Shown piece by piece: positions 1-7,516 of a DNA stretch of 64,000 nucleotides. The DNA comes from Alkalilimnicola sp. S0819 (lineage in GTDB: Bacteria > Pseudomonadota > Gammaproteobacteria > Nitrococcales > WHIW01). The stretch is taken from the NCBI RefSeq assembly GCF_009295635.1, contig NZ_WHIW01000010.1, positions 1-64,000 on the forward strand. Direction: 5' to 3'. The notes under the pieces are model-generated. The model worked only from the letters and a program-made list of their open reading frames with translations. It was not told the origin of the DNA and did no database searches. Position 1 is the first letter of the stretch; the number at the start of each line of letters is the position of its first letter. The position numbers and the translations under genes were made by a program.

Positions 1-542
1 ATGGTCTGAAGGGGGCGGGGGCGCACTGGCTGGATCATTGCCTGCTGATGTGCGAGCTGGACCCGGAGCAGGGGGTCAACAAGGTCGAGGAGAACCATGT
101 GTTCTTCCGCGACATCCTGGGTTTCCGTCTGACCGAGCAGTTGATGGTGGGCCCGGGGCACCAGGTGCGTGCGGCGGCGTTCATGACCTGCACCACCACG
201 CCCCATGACATCGCCTTCGTGGGCGGGCCGAAGATGGGCCTGCACCATCTCTCCTTCTACCTGGACGAGTGGGCGGACGTGCTGAAGGCGGCGGACGTGA
301 TGGGCAAGAACAAGGTCAAGATCGATGTCACGCCGCAGCGCCACGGCATTACCCGGGGTGCGACGATCTACTTCTTCGACCCCTCGGGCAACCGCAACGA
401 GACCTTCGCGGGCCTCGGCTACGCGGCCTATCCCGATATGCCGGTGATCACCTGGACCGAGGACAACATCGGCTCGGCGATCTTCTACCACACCGGGGAG
501 CTCAACGAGGCCTTCACCTCGGTGTACACCGAAGGGGTCTAA
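1..542 (+). CDS. dmpB: Catechol 2,3-dioxygenase, copy 1 (5' end outside window)
   Basis: This is the C-terminal half of an extradiol ring-cleavage dioxygenase that opens catechol between C2 and C3 to give 2-hydroxymuconic semialdehyde using non-haem Fe(II). The reading frame is open from the window edge and corresponds to about residue 139 onward of the complete copy at 10089-11042. The iron-ligand contexts WLDHC, GLHHL and NRNE are all present, so this half looks functional. It is aligned with the second copy at a constant offset of 10,500 bp, with about 16 base differences over 542 bp and only two amino-acid changes (K for E, L for I in the GGP-MGLHH segment). Similarity ends right after the stop codon, where a strong terminator follows. 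Whether the missing N-terminal half is intact cannot be seen. Confidence 0.95.
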   Translation, partial: GLKGAGAHWLDHCLLMCELDPEQGVNKVEENHVFFRDILGFRLTEQLMVGPGHQVRAAAFMTCTTTPHDIAFVGGPKMGLHHLSFYLDEWADVLKAADVMGKNKVKIDVTPQRHGITRGATIYFFDPSGNRNETFAGLGYAAYPDMPVITWTEDNIGSAIFYHTGELNEAFTSVYTEGV

Positions 543-587
543 GCTTCCGGGAGGCGTGGCGGGGTCGACGACTCCGCCAGGCGAGAA

Positions 588-617
588 CGCACGGCGCTGG
601 TGCGCCGTGCGTTTTTT
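588..617 (+). terminator. Rho-independent terminator of C23O copy 1
   Basis: A perfect 10 bp stem (CGCACGGCGC / GCGCCGTGCG) with a TGGT loop is followed by six T residues, 45 bp after the C23O stop. It separates this gene from the convergent porin gene. Confidence 0.9.
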
Positions 618-627
618 CAGCTCTGCC

Positions 628-1329
628 TTAGAACTGCGTCCTGAGGTTGAGGCTGAGGCCCGTGACCTTGTCGTTCAGCCCGGCGACGGGGTTTTTCTCG
701 AGTCGACCGGCAGTGGCCCACACGGTGGTGGACGGGCTGAGTCGGTAGTGCGCCTGCAGATCCACGAAACCGCTGCGCTCATCGTCCGTGCCGTTGTCGA
801 AGCGGATGCTTCCCAGAGCTCCTAACCCGTCCCGGTCATCGTCGTTGTCGGCCAGTTGGCCTTCCAGGCGCTTGTTCAGCAGCGCAACGACCACCGTCTT
901 GCCGAAGCGGCGCGACAGGCTGATTCGATCGCGCCGATCGTCCGAGGCGTGAAAGCCGTAGGCGAAGCTGGCCCGCTGCCGCCCGGCGCGGACGATCCAG
1001 CCGGCGATCGGGGCCTGAACGAAACCGTAGTCCAGGCTGACCGTGTCCGCCCCGTCGGGCGAATAAACGCCACCTTGGCCGGAGGCATCCCCTTGCCAAT
1101 TGCGGTCCATCAGAGCGATGCGCGTGTGTACCTGGACGCCGTCATCGTTGCGAAAGTGCGCCCGCAAGCGCAGCCGAGAATCGTAACCGCGGCTGCGCGC
1201 GCCGCCGTCGTGTTCGTCCAGATGAAAGCCCCGGCTGTCGAAGTCACCGCCGAAGTCGACTTCGGCCTGGGCCGCGGTGCCGGCGAGCAGCGCCGCCAGC
1301 GCCAGGGTGGAAAATCCGTTCTTCCTGTG
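628..1329 (-). pseudogene. Short porin-like outer-membrane protein lacking a normal start codon
   Basis: The reading frame encodes a typical signal peptide (run of Leu/Ala ending GTAAQA, then EVDFGGDFDSRG), amphipathic beta-strand-like segments and a C-terminal phenylalanine, as in Gram-negative beta-barrel porins. At about 230 residues it is clearly shorter than usual 350-450 residue porins, which suggests an internal deletion. A good ribosome-binding site (GGAGGGG) lies at about 1334-1341 on the minus strand, but the codon where Met is expected, in front of Arg-Lys-Asn, reads CAC (1329-1327). No ATG, GTG or TTG is in frame upstream or within the signal peptide. The first in-frame ATG is deep in the mature region (1167), which would remove the signal peptide. 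It could also be an assembly error or a CTG start inside the signal peptide. Confidence 0.6.
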
Positions 1330-1399
1330 GGGATCCCCTCCAGAGGTATCGTTGTGGTGAGTTATGCAACGGAGCGATGGGTGCTTGTGATCAGGGCCT

Positions 1400-2965
1400 T
1401 CAGCCCGCCCGCACCGAAGCGGGAGACCAGCTCTGGTGCTCGATCAGGCTCTCCAGCAGCTGCTCCGTGAGCTGCTTCCGGGTGTTGTCATAGGCGGGGT
1501 CGTCCCAGCGATTGACGGTCTCGTGCGGGTCTTCCTGCAGATCGAACAGCTCCGAGATGCCGGCGGGCCGCGTCAGGCTCAGGCGGTAACGCTCGGTGAC
1601 CAGCGTGCGCACGCGTTGAAAATCATCGAAGCCGGGTGCTATACGTTCGCGATCATCCTCGATGAGCACCGAGTCGCGCGGCAGGCCGGCCTGGCCCAGC
1701 CCCGGCAGTGCTCTGCCCTGCAGGCCCCGATAGGCCTCGACGCCCGCTCGCGCGAGTATTGACGCGGTGATGTCGATGCTGGACACAGGCGCTTCGATGC
1801 ATTGGGCCGCCACGGGACGTTGTGGGTCGTGCCAGATCAACGGCGTTCGGATGAGGCCCTGGTAGTGCATCGGCCCCTTGAGCATCAGGCCGTGATCTCC
1901 CATGTAGTCGCCGTGGTCCGACATGAAGATCAGCACCGTGTTGTCGTCCAGCTCCTGCTGCTTTAGTGCCGCCAGCACGCGACCGATCTGGTCATCGATC
2001 ATGCTGATGGAGCCGTAGGTGAGCGCGATCGCCTCCCGCGCCTCGCGTGCCGTGACCGCGAATGGGCGGTGCAGCGGGCCGAAGCGGAAGCGGCCGTCCT
2101 GCGCCAGTTCTTCGCGCAGATGCCGAAGCACCGGCGAGTCGCCCAGGCCGAAGGAGGCGGGCGTGTCTATGTCCGCCGGGTCATACATGTCCCAATACTT
2201 GCCGGGCGGGGTGAACGGGTGGTGCGGGTCGGGAAAGGAGCACTGCAGAAAGAAGGGCCGCGCGTCCTCCCGCCAGCCCTCCACAAAGGCGATGGCCTCA
2301 TCGGCCACCCAGTGGCTGGGGTAGAGCGTTTCGGGCAGCGGCGTACGCCAGGCTTGGGGGGTGTTGATGCGCGGATCGGGAATGGCTTGCGCCTGGCCGC
2401 GGCGCGTCGCCCACTCCGGATGCTCGCTGGCTAACCAGCGCGCGTAGTCGCCGCCCACTTCGTCGCCGTGATCGGTGCACAGGCGCACGTGCTCGAATCC
2501 GTAGTAGGGGGTCTGGACGCGATGCGTCGGCTGGTCGCGCCAGAGACGCAGGGCCTCGTTCAGGTAGGGTTCCTGCTCGAAATCCCAGCGCTCGGCATCG
2601 GCCAGCGCTGCCGTGCCGGGGCGTCGCCCCGGCGGCACCTCGGTCATGTTCTGCAGGTGCGCCTTGCCGGTGAGCCCGGTGCGGTAACCCGCCGCGGCCA
2701 GTTGCTCGACGAAGGTGCGGCGGTTGGTGGGCAGGGGGATGCCGTTGGCGCGCACGCCGTGCGCCGTGGGCATGCGCCCGGTCATGAGTGAGGAGCGGTT
2801 GGGCATGCATACCGGATTGGTGACATAGCTCCGGTTGTAGCGTGTGCCGCTGGCTGCCAGGCTGTCGATGTGCGGGGTGCGCAGTACCGTGTTGCCATAG
2901 CAGCCGAGATGATCGGCCCGTTGCTGGTCGGTCATGAACAGAATGAAGTTGGGTTGCGCGCTCAT
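1400..2965 (-). CDS. Type I sulfatase (alkaline phosphatase superfamily), cytoplasmic
   Basis: This 521-residue protein hydrolyses sulfate esters, or possibly phosphonate or phosphate monoesters. The formylglycine motif CMPNR at residues 53-57, followed by SSLMTG, fits C-x-P-x-R, so the Cys-type maturation by an FGE or SUMF-like enzyme is expected. N-terminal metal ligands are in FMTDQQR and later ones in FMSDHGDYMGDHG. There is no signal peptide, so the substrate must be inside the cell. It overlaps the upstream marR gene by 4 bp (ATGA) and so is probably co-transcribed and MarR-controlled. The divergent TRAP system at 3637 onward is a plausible importer of its substrate (inference). The exact substrate is not identifiable from sequence. 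Confidence 0.85.
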   Translation of the reverse strand: MSAQPNFILFMTDQQRADHLGCYGNTVLRTPHIDSLAASGTRYNRSYVTNPVCMPNRSSLMTGRMPTAHGVRANGIPLPTNRRTFVEQLAAAGYRTGLTGKAHLQNMTEVPPGRRPGTAALADAERWDFEQEPYLNEALRLWRDQPTHRVQTPYYGFEHVRLCTDHGDEVGGDYARWLASEHPEWATRRGQAQAIPDPRINTPQAWRTPLPETLYPSHWVADEAIAFVEGWREDARPFFLQCSFPDPHHPFTPPGKYWDMYDPADIDTPASFGLGDSPVLRHLREELAQDGRFRFGPLHRPFAVTAREAREAIALTYGSISMIDDQIGRVLAALKQQELDDNTVLIFMSDHGDYMGDHGLMLKGPMHYQGLIRTPLIWHDPQRPVAAQCIEAPVSSIDITASILARAGVEAYRGLQGRALPGLGQAGLPRDSVLIEDDRERIAPGFDDFQRVRTLVTERYRLSLTRPAGISELFDLQEDPHETVNRWDDPAYDNTRKQLTEQLLESLIEHQSWSPASVRAG

Positions 2966-3504
2966 GCGTCCTCCGGGTGAGACGGGGGGGTGCCGAGGGG
3001 CTCGGGGAAGCGGCCCTGCTCGCCGTCTCGGCGCAAGCGTTCGGCTTCATCGAAAAGCTTTTGCAGGATGGGCCACACCATTTTCTGCTCGGCCTCGTTC
3101 AGGCAGTCCATCAACTGGTTTTGCCGGGCACTCATCACCGGGCGGATGGCTTGCGCCGTCTCTCGGCCGCTGGCCGTGAGGTAGACCACGCGCAGGCGCC
3201 GATCTTGCTCGTCGATGTGCTGGGTGACCAGGCCGCGCTGGGCCAGGCTCGCCAAGGCGCGTGCCGTTTGCCCCTTGTCCAGGGAGGCGTAGGCAGAGAT
3301 GTCTCGGGTAGACATCCCGTCGTCGTCCCCCAGCACCGCCAGCACACGGTGTTCCGCCAGGTTCAGCCCGAAGTGACTGCGCACATAGTTCAGGGTGTGC
3401 TCGGAGAGCGTGCGCGATAGCCGCGCGAACCAGAACGAGAAGCGGCGCTGCGGCGGGACGGCCTGGGCGTTGTGGTGGGGCTTGGCGCGAGCCGCGCGTT
3501 TCAT
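2962..3504 (-). CDS. MarR-family transcriptional regulator
   Basis: A 180-residue winged-helix regulator of the MarR family, which usually represses its own gene and a neighbouring catabolic or efflux gene and is released by an aromatic or phenolic ligand. The start at 3504 (MKRAARAKPHH) is preferred because AGGTG lies five bases upstream; the frame also stays open to 3597. The MarR signature is visible in MSTRDISAYASLDKGQTARALASLAQRGLV and the wing DEQDRRLRVVYLT. It overlaps the sulfatase gene by 4 bp and is divergent from the TAXI-TRAP operon, with a large palindrome in between (3526-3566) as the obvious operator. Confidence 0.88.
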   Translation of the reverse strand: MKRAARAKPHHNAQAVPPQRRFSFWFARLSRTLSEHTLNYVRSHFGLNLAEHRVLAVLGDDDGMSTRDISAYASLDKGQTARALASLAQRGLVTQHIDEQDRRLRVVYLTASGRETAQAIRPVMSARQNQLMDCLNEAEQKMVWPILQKLFDEAERLRRDGEQGRFPEPLGTPPSHPEDA

Positions 3505-3525
3505 TGAGCACCTGCTTTCGTTGTT

Positions 3526-3566
3526 TTGACAACGTTGACATTGCAACGATGATGCGACAATGTCAA
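3526..3566. promoter_or_regulatory. Palindromic operator with a symmetric divergent promoter (MarR/TRAP)
   Basis: TTGACATTG (3535-3543) and CAATGTCAA (3558-3566) form a perfect 9 bp inverted repeat with a 14 bp spacer, and CAACGTTG next to it is a further palindrome. Each arm starts with a consensus -35 TTGACA. Seventeen bases further, in both directions, lies CAATGT as a weak -10. The same palindrome can therefore drive marR leftward and the TRAP genes rightward, and MarR binding would block both. Assignment to MarR is inferred from position and symmetry. Confidence 0.65.
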
Positions 3567-3636
3567 CTCGGTCAGACGAGGCTATGGCCGGAAACAAAAG
3601 AGTCAGGCGGCTGTCAGGTCGCGGAGGAGGAGAGTC

Positions 3637-4647
3637 ATGTTACGCAGGTTGCTTGCAGCGGCCTTGGGGACGCTGCTGCTGTTCGGTACAGCTCAGGCCG
3701 AGATCTACAAGGCGGAGACCATGAATCCGGGCAATGCGCCCCACGCCTTGATGGTGAAGATGGGGGCCCTGGCCGGACGAGAGGCCGGCATCCGCATTCA
3801 GGTCAATGACGGTCAGACGCTGAGCAGCGCCACGTTGAAGTTGGCCAGCGGTCGAATCGACTTCGCCACGGTGCCGCCGCCGGTCTATCAGTTCATGAGC
3901 CAGGGCCAGGCGATGTTCGCCGAACTGGGCGAGCGGGCGATCGCGGCGTCGAAGAACCTGCGGGCGGTACACTCCTTTCTCGGTGGCGCTTTTCACCCGA
4001 TCGTCTACGCCGATTCCGGCATCGCTTCCTTCGAAGATCTGCGGGGCAAGACCGTCTTTACCGGGCCGCCCTCGGGCGGCGCCAGCCGTCAGATCGAGGA
4101 CTTTCTGGAGATCGTCGCCGGACTCAAGGCCGGTGAGGACTACGAGGCGGTGCGCATGGGCTGGGGTGCGGGGCTGCAGGCAATGATGGACGGCGCCCTC
4201 GATGCCATGTTCAGTGCCTCCTCCATCGGTTCGGCCAATATCGAGCAGTTGGGCCTGACGCGCGACATCCGCCTGCTGGGCTTGAGCCAGGCGCAGATCG
4301 ACAGCGGCCGTTTTGATGGCTTCCTGTCGGTGCCGGGGCGGGCCTTCGATCTGATCGAGCCGGGCACCTACAGCGGCCAGGTCAACGAGGAAGCGGTGAC
4401 GGTGCCCATGTTCGTGATGATTTCCGCCACCCGTGCGGGCATCGATGCCGATGTGGTCTATCAGGTGACGCGGGCGCAGTGGGAGCATATCGACGAAGTC
4501 CAGGCGACCAGCAAATCGCTGGCGCGGGTGTCACTGGATAACGCGTTTCAGGCGCTGAACATGCCTTTGCATGTGGGCGCCTACCGTTACTACATCGAGC
4601 AGGGCATCAGCGTGCCCGAGCGTCTGCGTCCGCCGGAAGCGAAATAA
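3637..4647 (+). CDS. TAXI-family TRAP transporter substrate-binding protein
   Basis: A 336-residue periplasmic receptor of the TAXI class, which captures a carboxylate-type substrate and hands it to the TRAP permease. A signal peptide is clear (MLRRLLAAALGTLLLFGTAQA, cleaved before EIYKAET). The TAXI fold is recognisable in AETMNPGNAPHALMVKMG, DGQTLSSATLKLASGRIDFA and the segment around GKTVFTGPPSGGASRQ. The start has a strong GGAGGAGGAGAG ribosome-binding site. It is first in an operon with the fused permease (4717) and the ABM-domain protein (6779). The ligand is unknown; aromatic acids or sulfate esters are possible from context. Confidence 0.9.
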   Translation: MLRRLLAAALGTLLLFGTAQAEIYKAETMNPGNAPHALMVKMGALAGREAGIRIQVNDGQTLSSATLKLASGRIDFATVPPPVYQFMSQGQAMFAELGERAIAASKNLRAVHSFLGGAFHPIVYADSGIASFEDLRGKTVFTGPPSGGASRQIEDFLEIVAGLKAGEDYEAVRMGWGAGLQAMMDGALDAMFSASSIGSANIEQLGLTRDIRLLGLSQAQIDSGRFDGFLSVPGRAFDLIEPGTYSGQVNEEAVTVPMFVMISATRAGIDADVVYQVTRAQWEHIDEVQATSKSLARVSLDNAFQALNMPLHVGAYRYYIEQGISVPERLRPPEAK

Positions 4648-4716
4648 GTCCCCGGTGACGGAGCGGCGCCGAGTGGTGGCCGCTCCCGATCCGTGCTGTT
4701 CAAGGGGGGAGCGCAT

Positions 4717-6699
4717 ATGAGCAACGAACATCAGGCGGAAAAGTGGTCGGCCCGCCGTAGGCTGCTGGCCGGCTTGCTGGCGCTGGCCATGGCGCTATTC
4801 GGTCTGGCGAATGCCCTGCCGACCTATGGTGGCCTGTTACCTCGGATCGGCCCGTTTCAGACCGAACTGCTTAGGGCGGTGATGTTCGCCGCCGCCGTGC
4901 TGATCGTCTTGCTGCTGAAGCCCTTCAGTGTGCACTGGCGCGGGCGTCGTTTCGGTTTCGCCGCCGGGCTGTTGCTCGATGGGGCGCTGGCGGTCACGGC
5001 GCTGGTCACCCTGTGGCAGTTCTACCAGGTCATGGCGCGCCTCAATACCGGCCTGTTCTTCTTCGAGACGCACCATGCCTGGACCGCGCTGGCCGGTGCG
5101 GCGGTGTTCATCATCCTGTGCTGGCGGGAGTGGGGCGCGGCGCTGCCGCTGTTCGCCCTGCTCTGCCTGCTCTACCTGCTCACCGGCCAATACTGGCCAG
5201 GGCCCCTGCAAACGGCGCCGCTGGACTTTCTCTCCGACGTGCCCGGTGACCTGTGGTTCAATCTCGGCAAGGGCATACTCGGCACCATCGCCGGCATCAT
5301 CCTGCTGACCGTGTTCCCGTTCATCCTGCTGGGCGGCATGCTGGAAGGCACCGGCGCCGGCATGTCCCTGATCAAGGCGTCCTACAACCTCATGCGCCGG
5401 TTCCGCGGCGGCCCGGCCCATGCCGCCATCGCCGCCTCGTCCCTGTTCGGCGCCATGAGTGGTGGTGCCGTGGCCAATGTGGTGGGCACCGGTGTGCTGA
5501 CCATTCCCGCGATCGTACGCCGCGGCTTCAAGCCGAGCTTCGCCGGCGGCGTGGAGGCCAGCGCCTCGGCCGGCGGCCAGCTGATGCCGCCGATCATGGG
5601 CGCGGCTGCCCTGGTAATGGCGGATTTCACCGGCGTTTCCTATCTGACGATCATCGTCGCGGCGCTGCTACCGGCGCTGGCGTACTACGCCAGCCTCTTC
5701 ATTGCGGTGATGTTCGAGGCGCGCAAGCTGGGCGTGGAGGTGGCCGATGCGGGCGAGCTGGACCGGCAGATGCGGATGGCACCGCAGGACTGGGTCAATC
5801 TGGTGCTCGTCGTGCTGCCCGTGGCGGCCCTCATCGCAGCCCTGCTGAAAGGCATGTCGGCGGCCGGTGCCGGCATCACGGCGCTGCTGGTTCTGGTCGC
5901 GGCCAGTCCGCTGAACCCGGCGATACGCCGTCAGCCCTGGCGCCTGCTGGCCGCCCTGGCCGAGGGTGGTTGCAACTTCGCCAAGCTGCTGTTGGCGGTG
6001 GGCGTGATCGGCGTGATTACCGCCGTATTGGGCACCACCAACCTGCCGGGTCAGGTGGCGCAGCTGATCGGCGGCGCGGCGGACCAGATGCTGCTGCTGA
6101 CGCTGATCATGGCCGCCTTCGCTTCTTTGCTGCTGGGCATGGGGATGCCGACGCTGCCGGCCTATCTGACCATCATCCTGATCCTCGGGCCGTCTCTGCA
6201 GTCCTTCGGTCTGGCCGCGCTTACCGCCCATATGTTCGTCTTCTACTACGGCGTCGCCTCGAACATCACGCCCCCCGTGGCGCTGGCCTCTTATGCGGCG
6301 GCGGCGATAGCCCGTGCATCGCCCTTCGCCACCGCCGTCACCGCAACCCGTATCGGCGCGGTGGTCTTCGTCATACCCTTCATGTTCGCCTTCAATCCCG
6401 AGCTGCTGATCGTTGGCGAGGCCGGGGGGGAGGCGAGTGCGTGGGAGTTGGTGGCGGTTATCCTGCGCACCCTTGGGCTGATCTACCTGTTGTCCAGTGC
6501 GGCCACTGCCTACGATGTGCGCCCTCTCGCCGGGCCCGAACGGCTACTCCGGGTGGTGCTGGCCCTGGCGCTGATCACGCCGCTGGCCTGGCTGCACTGG
6601 TCTGCCTGGCTGACCGGCCTGGCCTGCCTGTTGCTCCACCGCCTGAGTGGGCACCGCGCCGGGCGGCGCAAGCCCTCCCTGGAGCCGGGGGAATCCTGA
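4717..6699 (+). CDS. TRAP transporter fused permease (4TM + 12TM)
   Basis: A 660-residue inner-membrane protein with the small (DctQ-like) and large (DctM-like) TRAP permease parts joined in one chain, the usual partner of TAXI receptors. It uses the Na+ or H+ gradient. The N-terminal hydrophobic segments (about 20-190) form the Q part, and the M part begins near FNLGKGILGTIAGIILLTVFPF. The conserved M-subunit motifs SSLFGAMSGGAVANVVGTG, EASASAGGQLMPPIMGAAA and LLGMGMPTLPAYL are present. The start at 4717 (MSNEHQAEK) is chosen because GGGGGGA lies six bases upstream; an earlier ATG at 4693 lacks a site. Confidence 0.93.
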   Translation: MSNEHQAEKWSARRRLLAGLLALAMALFGLANALPTYGGLLPRIGPFQTELLRAVMFAAAVLIVLLLKPFSVHWRGRRFGFAAGLLLDGALAVTALVTLWQFYQVMARLNTGLFFFETHHAWTALAGAAVFIILCWREWGAALPLFALLCLLYLLTGQYWPGPLQTAPLDFLSDVPGDLWFNLGKGILGTIAGIILLTVFPFILLGGMLEGTGAGMSLIKASYNLMRRFRGGPAHAAIAASSLFGAMSGGAVANVVGTGVLTIPAIVRRGFKPSFAGGVEASASAGGQLMPPIMGAAALVMADFTGVSYLTIIVAALLPALAYYASLFIAVMFEARKLGVEVADAGELDRQMRMAPQDWVNLVLVVLPVAALIAALLKGMSAAGAGITALLVLVAASPLNPAIRRQPWRLLAALAEGGCNFAKLLLAVGVIGVITAVLGTTNLPGQVAQLIGGAADQMLLLTLIMAAFASLLLGMGMPTLPAYLTIILILGPSLQSFGLAALTAHMFVFYYGVASNITPPVALASYAAAAIARASPFATAVTATRIGAVVFVIPFMFAFNPELLIVGEAGGEASAWELVAVILRTLGLIYLLSSAATAYDVRPLAGPERLLRVVLALALITPLAWLHWSAWLTGLACLLLHRLSGHRAGRRKPSLEPGES

Positions 6700-6778
6700 C
6701 CGGCCGGGTCGCCATCGCGATTCCGCCCGCGCCGCTGCGCGACTACCATGGGAGGTAGCGAACCACGGGAGGAGCGAT

Positions 6779-7354
6779 ATGCCCACACGGAAGATTCACG
6801 CGGGTGATGAAGGCCCGATCACGGTGGCGGTGTCGCGCAAGGTGCGGCCCGGCCGGGAGGCGGAGTACGAGGACTGGGTGAAAGGGGTGACTGACGCGGC
6901 CCTGGAATTCCCGGGGCACCTGGGGGTGAATGTGCTGCGCCCCGGTCCCAGCACCGACAACGAATACGTGATCATCTACCGCTTCGACAGCTACGCCCAT
7001 GCCCGCGCCTGGGACGAGTCCGCCGAGCGGGCCGAATTCACCGCTCGGCTGGAGCCGCTGGTGGAAGGTGACACCAAGGTGAAACGGGTCACGGGGCTGG
7101 AATTCTGGTTCGATCTACCCACGGTGCCCGCGGGTGCCAAGCCGCCCTCCAAGCACAAGATGGCGCTGGTGCTGGCCGTGGTGGTGTTCACCATGTTGTT
7201 GCTGCTGAACCTGCTCTTCAACCAGATCCCGCTGCTGGCGCGCATGCACTGGATACCGCGGCTGGCGGTCGTGGTGGTGTTGCAGATCGGCCTGCTTACT
7301 TATCTGGTCATGCCCCAGGTGACCAGGCTGCTCAAACCCTGGCTCTACAGATAG
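6779..7354 (+). CDS. ABM-domain monooxygenase-like protein with two C-terminal membrane segments
   Basis: A 191-residue protein. Residues 10-100 resemble antibiotic-biosynthesis-monooxygenase (ABM/YgiN-type dimeric alpha-beta barrel) domains, with VTVAVSRKVRPGREAEYEDW, a central FPGHLGVNVLRP and a strand around EYVIIYRF. Residues about 145-165 and 168-185 are strongly hydrophobic and should be membrane helices. ABM domains act on quinones or aromatics, or bind haem. The membrane-attached version is known in bacteria but has no firm function. It follows the TRAP permease by 79 bp with its own GGAGGAG site at 6769-6775, so it may process or sense the imported compound (inference). Confidence 0.75.
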   Translation: MPTRKIHAGDEGPITVAVSRKVRPGREAEYEDWVKGVTDAALEFPGHLGVNVLRPGPSTDNEYVIIYRFDSYAHARAWDESAERAEFTARLEPLVEGDTKVKRVTGLEFWFDLPTVPAGAKPPSKHKMALVLAVVVFTMLLLLNLLFNQIPLLARMHWIPRLAVVVVLQIGLLTYLVMPQVTRLLKPWLYR

Positions 7355-7420
7355 TGTGGAATGCATCACGCTTTGCGATTAAGCGAGCGACCCGCTCTAC
7401 TCCGTTGGGGGGCGTTACTC

Positions 7421-7447
7421 TACAGTTTTCCCGTTCGCGGCCGATCC
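7421..7447 (+). promoter_or_regulatory. Sigma-28 (FliA) promoter of the chemoreceptor gene
   Basis: TACAGTTT (7421-7428) and GCCGATCC (7440-7447) are separated by exactly 11 bases. The FliA consensus is TAAAGTTT-N11-GCCGATAA, so matches are 7/8 and 6/8. It sits about 70 bp upstream of the chemoreceptor start, so the gene should belong to the late flagellar/chemotaxis regulon rather than the TRAP operon. Confidence 0.75.
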
Positions 7448-7516
7448 ACACAGTAACCGGCGAGTAGATCGGTTGGTTGTCGCCTATGGGGTTTCATCAA
7501 GCAAGGGGTGTGTGTC

